The notes beneath the pieces are model-generated. The model was not told the DNA's origin and made no database searches. It saw only the letters and a program-made list of their open reading frames with translations. From positions 1-8,630 of the forward strand of contig JAWLCG010000219.1 in NCBI GenBank assembly GCA_041687295.1: 8,630 bases of DNA, written 5' to 3'. Origin of the DNA: JAWLCG01 sp041687295. Its GTDB lineage: Bacteria > Planctomycetota > Phycisphaerae > SM23-33 > FEN-1343. The translations under genes were made by a program, and so were the position numbers. Each line of letters opens with the position of its first letter. Position 1 is the stretch's first letter. Positions 1-4,680 of this stretch are shown here, piece by piece.

Positions 1-65
1 CAGATCAGCATGCCGGCCTCGAACAGCTGCGTCGGGTCCATCTGGGCGAGCGTCACGGGGAGCAT
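1..65 (-). CDS. N-terminus of a gene running off the left edge, possibly a small membrane protein
   Basis: Only the first 21 codons are in the window, reading MLPVTLAQMDPTQLFEAGMLI on the minus strand. The start is well supported: a near-ideal Shine-Dalgarno (GGAGGTGA, minus-strand bases 75 to 68) lies two bases before the ATG. The residues after the polar stretch (LFEAGMLI) become hydrophobic, as at the start of a first membrane segment. They recall the N-termini of small SWEET/PQ-loop-like membrane proteins that continue with a F-G-x-S-W-P motif. That is recall from a very short match, and an ExbB-type or unrelated membrane protein is equally possible. The gene is divergent from the oxidoreductase at 215, with about 150 bases shared as upstream region. 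I am confident it is a gene and have little confidence in its identity. Confidence 0.6.
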   Translation of the reverse strand, partial: MLPVTLAQMDPTQLFEAGMLI

Positions 66-67
66 GG

Positions 68-75
68 TCACCTCC
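68..75 (-). promoter_or_regulatory. Strong Shine-Dalgarno for the left-edge gene
   Basis: On the minus strand the bases GGAGGTGA precede the ATG at 65 by two bases (five bases from the GGAGG core). This is an almost complete anti-16S complement and is the main evidence that the short reading frame at the left edge is a real gene start. Confidence 0.7.
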
Positions 76-214
76 AAAGGCCGGCCATTGTGACGCCCGA
101 ACCGCCCGGCTGCAAGGGAATCCCCCGGTGCGCCCTTGCGTGGCCGAGGGGTCCGGCGTAGGCTTCGGGGCCAACGGTTCGACAGTACATCATACGCACA
201 AGCAGGAGCGTTCC

Positions 215-1231
215 ATGGCAAGCGAACGGGCGATCGTGGTCGGGGCGGGCGGCATTTCCAATCCGTGGTTCAAGGCCCTCAACGCCGAGGGCGTGACGGT
301 CTCGGCTGTCGTCGACCTCAACCTCGCCGCGGCCCAAAAGCAGATCGCCGCCTACGAGCTGGCCGACGCCAAGGCCTCGACCGACCTGGGCAAGACCCTC
401 GCCGAGACGCCGGCCGACTTCGTCATCGACCTGACCGTCCCTGAGGCCCACGCCGCGGTGACCTGCGCAGCCCTGGAGGCGGGCCTGCCCGTCGTCAGCG
501 AGAAGCCCATGGCCGACAGCCTGGCCAACGCCCGCCGCATGGTCGAAACCAGCGAGCGGACCGGCAAGCTCTACATGGTCAGCCAGAGCCGCCGCTGGGA
601 CACCAACCACGCCACGCTGGCCGCCTCGGCCCGGGGCGGGGTCATCGGGCCGCTGACGACGCTCAACTGCGACTTCTACCTCGGGGCGCACTTCGGCGGC
701 TTCCGCGACGAGATGGCCAGCGTGCTGATCCTGGACATGGCCATCCACCACTTCGACATGGCCCGGATGATCTGTGGCAAGGACCCGCTGAGCGTCTACG
801 CCGAGGAGTTCAACCCCGCCGGCTCGTGGTACCAGGGCTGCGCGGCCGGCGTCTGCCTGTTCGACATGACCGACGGCGTGAAGTTCCACTACCGCGGCTC
901 GTGGTGCGCCGAGGGCTGCCACACCAGCTGGAACGGCCACTGGCGGGTCATCGGCGAGCGCGGCACGCTGCTCTACGAGAAGGACCAGATGCCCTTCGGC
1001 GAGGTTGTCGCCCAGGACGAGGGCTTCACCCGCCCCAAGGAGCCGGCCAGGATCCTCGAGACGCCCATCGCCAAGTCCGCCATGCACGGCGGGCTCAACG
1101 AGATGCTCCAGTACCTCCGCACCGGCCAGGTGCCCCAGACCGAGTGCCACGACAACATCAAGAGCCTCGCCATGGTCTTCGCCGCCATCGAAAGCTCCGC
1201 CACCGGCAAACGCGTGCCCGTGCAGGCGTAG
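215..1231 (+). CDS. Gfo/Idh/MocA-family NAD(P)-dependent oxidoreductase
   Basis: The 338-residue protein is a cytoplasmic dehydrogenase of the Gfo/Idh/MocA family, which oxidises or reduces sugars, cyclitols and related compounds with NAD(P). The N-terminal Rossmann fold shows the dinucleotide-binding loop VVGAGGIS (residues 8-15), then D34 at the end of beta-2. The family's signature EKP is at 96-98 (VVSEKPMADS); its Lys is normally catalytic. The C-terminal half carries DMAIHHFDMAR (174-184), matching the usual D-x-x-x-H-x-x-D active-site helix, and the common ending around DNIKSLAMVFAAIESSATGKRVPV. Length is typical. The ATG at 215 is preferred over an upstream in-frame ATG at 128: it has AGGAG at 204-208 with six-base spacing, and the Rossmann strand begins five residues later. 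The longer form would add 29 residues unlike the family. The gene stands alone on the plus strand, divergent from the left-edge gene and convergent with the TIM-barrel gene. The substrate cannot be told from sequence. Confidence 0.93.
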   Translation: MASERAIVVGAGGISNPWFKALNAEGVTVSAVVDLNLAAAQKQIAAYELADAKASTDLGKTLAETPADFVIDLTVPEAHAAVTCAALEAGLPVVSEKPMADSLANARRMVETSERTGKLYMVSQSRRWDTNHATLAASARGGVIGPLTTLNCDFYLGAHFGGFRDEMASVLILDMAIHHFDMARMICGKDPLSVYAEEFNPAGSWYQGCAAGVCLFDMTDGVKFHYRGSWCAEGCHTSWNGHWRVIGERGTLLYEKDQMPFGEVVAQDEGFTRPKEPARILETPIAKSAMHGGLNEMLQYLRTGQVPQTECHDNIKSLAMVFAAIESSATGKRVPVQA

Positions 1232-1238
1232 GAACCCC

Positions 1239-1280
1239 GTAGGCCGGGTCGATCGCAGCGAGGCCCGGCAGCGAAGGCGG
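1239..1280 (+). repeat. GTAG-headed REP-like palindrome, copy A1
   Basis: This 42-base element begins eight bases after the stop codon of the oxidoreductase gene. After a GTAG head, GCCGGGTC pairs with GGCCCGGC (8 bp including one G-T pair) around an 11-base loop. It matches 39 of 42 bases with the minus-strand copy at 5846-5887. A conserved GTAG tetranucleotide before an imperfect palindrome is the hallmark of REP elements associated with RAYT (REP-associated tyrosine) transposases. Assigning this copy to that class is inference, since no RAYT gene is in the window. Confidence 0.75.
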
Positions 1281-1287
1281 AAAACCT

Positions 1288-1320
1288 GTAGGCTGGGGCG
1301 CAGCGCAGCGGAGCCCCACC
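1288..1320 (+). repeat. GTAG-headed REP-like palindrome, copy A2 (divergent type)
   Basis: A second GTAG-headed hairpin follows A1 after seven bases. GG-c-TGGGGC pairs with GCCCCACC, giving an 8-bp stem with a single bulged C and a GCAGCG-type loop. Architecture matches A1 (head, stem, loop rich in GCAGCG) but stem bases differ, so it is a related subtype. Tandem REP-like elements between convergent genes commonly act as bidirectional transcription barriers. That role is inferred here. Confidence 0.6.
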
Positions 1321-1344
1321 TTTGCGCGGTCGGTGAAGGGAACA

Positions 1345-1368
1345 CCGGGCCGTCAGCGCACGGCCCGG
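1345..1368. repeat. Perfect inverted repeat in the convergent gap
   Basis: CCGGGCCGT and ACGGCCCGG form a perfect 9-bp inverted repeat around the six-base loop CAGCGC. No T-tract follows on either strand, so it is not a classical intrinsic terminator. Its right arm overlaps the left part of the family-B copy B3, where the same ACGGCCCG is conserved, so it may be part of that element. Confidence 0.65.
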
Positions 1369-1400
1369 ACGAGAAGCCCACCGAAGGCATTCGGCGGGCG
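1360..1400 (+). repeat. Diverged copy of the nested palindrome, family B (B3)
   Basis: The element runs from ACGGCCCG to a hairpin at 1377-1398: CCCACCGAA, loop GGCA, TTCGGCGGG. Read in the same sense, copies B1 and B2 (on the minus strand) have CCCACGGAA, GGCA, TTCCGTGGG. One stem pair is swapped as a pair (G-C to C-G) and another is a G-T wobble, so pairing is kept while sequence has drifted. The outer stem seen in B1/B2 is not present. The copy is downstream of the oxidoreductase gene in the same orientation, relative to that gene, as B1 and B2 are to theirs. Confidence 0.65.
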
Positions 1401-1416
1401 TGGATGGAGAACCAAA

Positions 1417-1435
1417 GCGGCGTCACTGCCGCCGC
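1417..1435. repeat. Short palindrome in the convergent gap
   Basis: GCGGCG and CGCCGC form a 6-bp perfect inverted repeat around a seven-base loop. Together with the three elements to its left it makes the gap 1232-1494 almost entirely hairpin-forming. The flanking bases resemble intergenic repeats I recall from Verrucomicrobia and Planctomycetes genomes, which is recall only. Between here and the stop codon at 1497 I see nothing further. Confidence 0.4.
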
Positions 1436-1494
1436 ACTCCAAAGGCGCCGGTCCGCAGAGAGACGCCCCTTGCGCCCTCCGCTCAAGCCTGCCG

Positions 1495-2298
1495 CTACAT
1501 CCCCAGCAGCTTGCGGGTGAAGGCGATGTTGGCCTTGGCGGTGGCGATGGCGTCGTCCAGGGGCGGGGTCTCGAGTGTGACCCAGTCGTTGTAGCCGATG
1601 GCCTCGAGGGCGCGGGCGACGCCGCGGAGGTCCACCTGCCCCTCGCCCAGGCGGACGGCGTAGTCGGCGGGCTGGCTCTCGCGGAGGCGCAGGTCCTTGA
1701 ACTGCACGCCGCAGATGCCCTCGCGCCCCAGCTCGCGCAGCTCGGTGGCGGGGTCCTGCCTGCGGAGGACCGTGTTGCCCACGTCGTAGTAGTGGCGGAC
1801 GTCCGTGCCGCCGCCGGTATAGTCCAGCAGCAGCTGCTTCTGGTGCTTGGGCATGAGGCTCTCGACGCCGATGACGACGCCGGCCTCGGCAGCGGTCTCG
1901 GCCAACTCGTTGAGGCACTCGAGGGCGACCTGGAATTCGGACTCCTGCTCGATGGTGGCCCGGCCAAAGAACGGCAGCAGCAGCACCCCCGCGCCCAGTC
2001 GCCCGGTGGCGGCCAGGGCATCGCGGACGTGCTGCATGGCCGGCTCGGTGGCCTCCGAGCGGCGGATCAACGCGTCGGTGCGGTTGTTGGCGAGGTAGGC
2101 CACGCTGGGAATCGCCAGGCCATGCTGGGCGGCCTGGGCGGCGAGGTTCTCCAGGCCCGCCGGCGGGGCCAGCTCGGCGATGCCCGCCGGCTCAGCGATA
2201 ACCAGTTCGACGCCATCGGCGCCGGCCTCGGCGGCGGCCGAGAAGACCGTCGGGCGGTCCGGCGTGCCCAGGCTGCTCTCCATCAGTGCGATACGCAT
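1495..2298 (-). CDS. Sugar phosphate isomerase/epimerase-like TIM-barrel protein
   Basis: The 267-residue protein belongs to the xylose-isomerase-like TIM-barrel (AP endonuclease 2) superfamily, whose members isomerise or epimerise sugars and cyclitol intermediates, usually with a divalent metal. Visible landmarks are AAEAGADGVEL (residues 22-32, strand beta-2), VIGVESL with E145 (beta-5), YYDVGN with D172 (beta-6), VQFKD (198-202, beta-7) and GYNDWVTLETP with E243 (beta-8). E145, D172 and E243 match three of the four usual metal ligands. The fourth, normally the His of a HxKD-type motif, is Gln199 here. There is no signal peptide, so it is probably cytoplasmic. The ATG at 2298 fits the fold start (MRIALMESSL), though its Shine-Dalgarno is poor (GGGGTA-like). 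The gene follows the TM1367-like gene by 47 bases on the same strand and is probably co-transcribed. It converges on the Gfo/Idh/MocA oxidoreductase, a family often paired with it in sugar catabolism. Confidence 0.85.
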   Translation of the reverse strand: MRIALMESSLGTPDRPTVFSAAAEAGADGVELVIAEPAGIAELAPPAGLENLAAQAAQHGLAIPSVAYLANNRTDALIRRSEATEPAMQHVRDALAATGRLGAGVLLLPFFGRATIEQESEFQVALECLNELAETAAEAGVVIGVESLMPKHQKQLLLDYTGGGTDVRHYYDVGNTVLRRQDPATELRELGREGICGVQFKDLRLRESQPADYAVRLGEGQVDLRGVARALEAIGYNDWVTLETPPLDDAIATAKANIAFTRKLLGM

Positions 2299-2345
2299 GG
2301 TGGTACCCCGCGACTACGGGCTCTGTTGCCGGCCGAGGGGCCGGG

Positions 2346-2723
2346 CTACGGCGCCGCCTCGATCGTGAGTGGCTGACCGTCCTGTACGTTCAGGAGCAGG
2401 TCGACGCCCCGCTCCAACTGTCCGATCGGGTTGACCTCCGAGGCCGCCCGCGGCTCGTCGGCCTCGCTGGCCGGCGTCGGGCCCAGGAAGATGCAGAACG
2501 CCTGGCCCGGGGGCCAGTACGCCAACTCGCCCACCGCCAGCGTCTCGCGGGCGCCCTCGTCCAGGCCGCAGGCCACGCCGGAGCGGAAGTAGATCTCCTC
2601 GCCCCAGAGGTTCGCCCGCCCCCGGATGGGCAGAGCCTTGGCCAACGCCTGCGCGCAGGGCGTGTCGTTGAGCTCGGCCTCCACACGGAGGCTCCCTGCG
2701 ACGATCACGATCGGCTTGGGCAC
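2346..2723 (-). CDS. Cyclophilin-like protein of the TM1367 type (DUF369)
   Basis: With the start chosen here the protein has 125 residues, close to the usual size of the TM1367/DUF369 cyclophilin-like family, small beta-barrels of unknown biochemical role. Family landmarks are GSLRVEAELNDTPCAQAL (10-27), LPIRGRANLWGEEIYF (31-46), GELAYWPPGQAFCIFLGPTP (65-84) and NPIGQL (98-103). I chose the GTG at 2723 because AGGGAG lies six bases upstream (2735 to 2730) and the first family strand begins almost at once (PKPIVIVAG). An in-frame ATG at 2771 would add 16 residues (MNWPILRTDRGDRELP) not expected for the family, and it has only a weak ribosome site. The family looks like true cyclophilin in fold but does not imply prolyl isomerase activity. 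It lies 47 bases before the TIM-barrel gene. Confidence 0.85.
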   Translation of the reverse strand: MPKPIVIVAGSLRVEAELNDTPCAQALAKALPIRGRANLWGEEIYFRSGVACGLDEGARETLAVGELAYWPPGQAFCIFLGPTPASEADEPRAASEVNPIGQLERGVDLLLNVQDGQPLTIEAAP

Positions 2724-2729
2724 CGGCAG

Positions 2730-2735
2730 CTCCCT
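2730..2735 (-). promoter_or_regulatory. Shine-Dalgarno deciding the GTG start of the TM1367-like gene
   Basis: On the minus strand AGGGAG sits six bases before GTG 2723. It directly follows a G-rich block (CCGGGGGGAC, 2745 to 2736) that could pair with an upstream C-rich block, so access to it may depend on RNA folding. Confidence 0.55.
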
Positions 2736-2801
2736 GTCCCCCCGGTCCGTCCTAAGTATCGGCCAATTCATCGCTCAAGATGAGCCCGTCCGCCTGAACC
2801 C

Positions 2802-2827
2802 GTCCCCCCGCACCGGCCCGGGGGGAC
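2802..2827. repeat. GC hairpin upstream of the TM1367-like gene
   Basis: GTCCCCCCG and CGGGGGGAC make a perfect 9-bp stem with an eight-base loop. No U-tract follows on either strand. A second copy of GTCCCCCCGG at 2736-2745 (plus strand) gives the minus-strand RNA two competing partners for the same C-rich segment. Confidence 0.6.
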
Positions 2828-2870
2828 CCTGGCCCCTCTCCCGATTGCGCCTGCGGGTCCGCAAACCAGG

Positions 2871-2928
2871 CTCGGCCCAAGCCCACGGAATGCCTTCCGT
2901 GGGTATCGGGGCGGGCCGTTCCCGGCGC
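2871..2928 (-). repeat. Nested palindrome, family B, copy B1
   Basis: This 58-base element matches copy B2 (3830-3887) at 54 positions. The core is CCCACGGAA-TGCC-TTCCGTGGG (2882-2903, plus-strand sense), a perfect 9-bp stem with a four-base loop. An outer 6-bp stem pairs CGGCCC (2873-2878) with GGGCCG (2913-2918). It begins 37 bases after the stop codon of the cupin gene, in its probable 3' untranslated region. There is no U-run, so it is not an intrinsic terminator in the usual sense. Confidence 0.85.
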
Positions 2929-2964
2929 GGCACGACGCACCCACGCTTCCCCAGGGCAGATGGC

Positions 2965-3258
2965 CTAGATCACCGCCTGGAACAGCAGGCAGACCAGCCG
3001 ACCCCGGGCCCGATTGGCCACCACGCCCTCCGCCGCCGATACCAGGTGCCCGGTGGGCAGCTCCTGCTCATTTGCGCCCGCGACCAGCGTGGCCGAGCCG
3101 GTTACCACATACAGCACCCCGGGGCCGGGCAGGTCGATCTGCTGGTCGGCCTCCAGGCACAACAGGTCGGTCGGCACGGGCGGCTCGGCCAGCAGGTGCA
3201 CCCGCTGGGCCTTGGCCGAACTGAAGCGTACCTTCGCGATCGCGTTGATGCTCGTCAT
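2965..3258 (-). CDS. Small cupin-fold protein lacking the metal-binding histidines
   Basis: The 97-residue protein reads as a single-domain cupin. KVRFSSAKAQRVHLL (9-23) leads into LLCLEADQQIDLPGPGVLYVVTGSATLVAGANEQELPTGHLVSAAEGVVANRARGRLVCLLF, with the cupin pattern of a beta-hairpin, G54, the P-T-G turn at 68-70 and a final hydrophobic strand. The HxH of cupin motif 1 is absent (LPGPG in its place) and the motif 2 His is replaced by Ala81, so it probably binds no metal and acts as a structural or ligand-binding barrel. No signal peptide is seen. The ATG at 3258 is firm: AGGAGG (3271 to 3266) lies seven bases upstream. It follows the lipoprotein gene by 22 bases on the same strand, a gap filled by this ribosome site, so the two are very likely one operon. 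The fold call is from pattern only, and its partner or ligand is unknown. Confidence 0.75.
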   Translation of the reverse strand: MTSINAIAKVRFSSAKAQRVHLLAEPPVPTDLLCLEADQQIDLPGPGVLYVVTGSATLVAGANEQELPTGHLVSAAEGVVANRARGRLVCLLFQAVI

Positions 3259-3280
3259 GGCTGCCCCTCCTAGGCCCCTG

Positions 3281-3640
3281 CTACTGAGCCGGCGGCGACT
3301 CCGGCTCGCCCGCGGCGGCGTCCACCTCGGCCGGTGTGCCGATCACGATCCGCACCGGACTTTCGGTGTCCTCGGTGACCATCACCTGCCCGCCCAGCGT
3401 GCCGGCCGACCAGAGCACCGGGGCCGGCAGCACCTCGCGGCTCAGCTCCAGCTCGTAGCGCAGCTGCTGGTAGGGCGCGACGATGCCCACCGGCTCGTAG
3501 CCCGTCCCCGGGGCCGTGACGGCCACGTCCAGCGTCTGGGCCGTGGCGTTGTGGAACTCCAGCTCGACGTCCTTGCTGCATCCGACCAGGCCCGCCAGCA
3601 GAATCCCTGCCAGCCCGACCGCGATCCGCTGTGCCTTCAT
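3281..3640 (-). CDS. Small predicted lipoprotein of unknown function
   Basis: The 119-residue protein begins MKAQRIAVGLAGILLAGLVGC: a basic n-region, hydrophobic core and lipobox LVGC (18-21), so Cys21 should be lipidated and the protein membrane-anchored in the envelope. The mature part (SKDVELEFHNATAQTLDVAVTAPGTGYEPVGIVAPYQQLRYELELSREVLPAPVLWSAG and onward) alternates polar and hydrophobic residues as in a small beta-sandwich. It ends in an acidic, Ala/Pro-rich tail (AAAGEPESPPAQ). I do not recognise a family. The start at 3640 is supported by AGGAG (3653 to 3649) eight bases upstream and by the signal peptide. The frame stays open much further upstream, but that extension crosses repeats and the next gene and is not credible. 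It is the first gene of a probable operon with the cupin gene. Confidence 0.82.
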   Translation of the reverse strand: MKAQRIAVGLAGILLAGLVGCSKDVELEFHNATAQTLDVAVTAPGTGYEPVGIVAPYQQLRYELELSREVLPAPVLWSAGTLGGQVMVTEDTESPVRIVIGTPAEVDAAAGEPESPPAQ

Positions 3641-3730
3641 CCGCAATGCTCCTGTCGTGAAAGGTTCAAGCGACCCTCCTAACCATTTTCCCCCAAACAA
3701 CATCGAAAGGCAAGCCTGCCCGGCTGCGCC

Positions 3731-3800
3731 AGGAGAGAGGGGAGAGGGGAAAGGAGAGAGTAGAGAGGAAGAAGCAGCAGAAGAAGAAGAAGAGAGAAGG
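3731..3800. other. Homopurine tract (70 bases, three pyrimidines)
   Basis: The plus strand is purine at 67 of 70 positions, starting with an uninterrupted 30-base run of A/G and ending in GAA/AGA repeats. The minus strand, which would be the 5' region of the lipoprotein transcript, is correspondingly pyrimidine-rich. It lies 91 bases or more before the lipoprotein start, between that gene and family-B copy B2, and its composition stands out sharply from the GC-rich surroundings. Confidence 0.8.
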
Positions 3801-3829
3801 CGCGGGCCCGCGGGGGTCTGCAAGCTACA

Positions 3830-3887
3830 CTCGGCCCAAGCCCACGGAATGCCTTCCGTGGGCATCGTGGCGGGCCGTCCCTGGCGC
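3830..3887 (-). repeat. Nested palindrome, family B, copy B2
   Basis: This copy matches B1 at 54 of 58 bases, with both stems intact: inner 9-bp stem at 3841-3862, outer CGGCCC (3832-3837) with GGGCCG (3872-3877). Differences from B1 fall outside the stems, at element positions 34, 39, 50 and 53. It begins 29 bases after the stop codon of the membrane-protein gene, in the same orientation relative to that gene as B1 is to the cupin gene. Confidence 0.85.
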
Positions 3888-3915
3888 AACTCAACACTCT
3901 CGGTTGGCCGGTCTA

Positions 3916-4680
3916 CTACGTGCCGTGGAGCCACGGGCCCAAGCTGCCGCGCAGGCCGCTGGCCAGGCCGAGCCCGGCCGCCAGGGCGCCCCACAGCAGG
4001 GCGGGCGCCCACCAGGGGGTCGGCGGAGGCGGGTAGTCCTGGCCCATCCGCGCCAGGCTGTAGAGCACCGGCTGCTCGAGCCAGTAGAACTCCACACCCG
4101 AGCCGGCCAGGGCGGTGACGGCCCAGGCGGGGTTGATCCACAGCATCAGCCGAGCGGTCGCCATGCGGGCATCGGGGCCCAGGGCGCCCAGCAGCCCGGG
4201 CGACCAGAACAGGCTCGCCATCGCCGCCATGGCCAGGGCCGCCATGCCCACAGCCCAGGCGGCCCGGCCCCGGGGCGTGCGGGCCGACTGCACCGCCAGG
4301 GCCCCCGCCAGGGCCAGCACGGCCCACAGCAGGTAGACGCCCAGGCCCGTGCCCCAGCCGATGACCCCGCCGCCCCACTCGCCCAGGACGATCAGCGTCA
4401 CCAGCGAGGCGTCGGCCACCGCGGCCGCGCGGACGACGCCACCCCACACGTCGTCGGCGCCGGCCGAGAGGGGCCCGCTGGCCAGGCCCACCCACGCCGT
4501 CACCGCCAGCAGCGTCAGCAGGGCCGCCGCCTGCGGGGGCAGCCCCGCCGACAGGCCCCACCCGAACAGCCCGCAGCCCAGGCCGATCGTGACCGCCGCA
4601 ATGATCCCCACCGCCGGGCCATGCCGCCGCCAGGGCGAGGGCGGCTCGGGCAGGTCGATGTGGCGCGGGATCCGCCTCAC
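3916..4680 (-). CDS. Multipass inner-membrane protein, translationally coupled to the YdjY-domain gene
   Basis: From the GTG at 4680 the protein has 254 residues and no family I can name. A short cytoplasm-like N-terminus (VRRIPRHIDLPEPPSPWRRH) is followed by about six or seven hydrophobic segments near residues 23-43, 50-70, 85-100, 108-130, 140-160, 176-193 and 224-243. A conspicuous GVEFYWLEQPVLYSLARMGQDYPPPPTPWW region (195-224) precedes the last segment. The start is well fixed: GTG overlaps the TGA stop of the upstream gene as GTGA, and AGGAGG (4693 to 4688) is seven bases upstream. The same frame stays open up to 5328, but that part lies antisense-free within another gene and is not coding. 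Two consecutive TAG stops end it. The coupling implies action with the exported partner at the membrane. An ABC-2-type permease-like fold is conceivable but unproven. Confidence 0.85.
   Translation of the reverse strand: MRRIPRHIDLPEPPSPWRRHGPAVGIIAAVTIGLGCGLFGWGLSAGLPPQAAALLTLLAVTAWVGLASGPLSAGADDVWGGVVRAAAVADASLVTLIVLGEWGGGVIGWGTGLGVYLLWAVLALAGALAVQSARTPRGRAAWAVGMAALAMAAMASLFWSPGLLGALGPDARMATARLMLWINPAWAVTALAGSGVEFYWLEQPVLYSLARMGQDYPPPPTPWWAPALLWGALAAGLGLASGLRGSLGPWLHGT

Noticed and set aside
178..200. Possible sigma-70 promoter in the AT-richer patch before the oxidoreductase gene
   Set aside because: TTCGACA and CATACG are weak matches with no convincing spacing, so I cannot support a promoter call.
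68..1918. A 616-codon open frame on the minus strand across the oxidoreductase gene and the convergent gap
   Set aside because: It is antisense to a clear Gfo/Idh/MocA gene, is rich in Arg/Gly/Pro in the way of GC-rich shadow frames, and crosses the intergenic palindromes.
1333..2376. A 347-codon plus-strand frame across the TIM-barrel gene
   Set aside because: It is antisense to a protein with clear family motifs and runs through repeats. No family resemblance is seen.
2871..2928. Family-B hairpins as ordinary intrinsic terminators
   Set aside because: The stems are strong, but no T-run follows on either strand in any copy, unlike the true terminator at 5973-6014.
1232..3915. CRISPR array
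   Set aside because: The repeats are few, unevenly spaced by hundreds to thousands of bases, palindromic and placed at gene ends. There is no repeat-spacer periodicity.
3281..4561. Long upstream extension of the lipoprotein frame (426 codons)
   Set aside because: The upstream part overlaps the membrane-protein gene in another frame and passes through the B2 repeat and purine tract. The lipobox signal peptide starts at 3640 with its own ribosome site.
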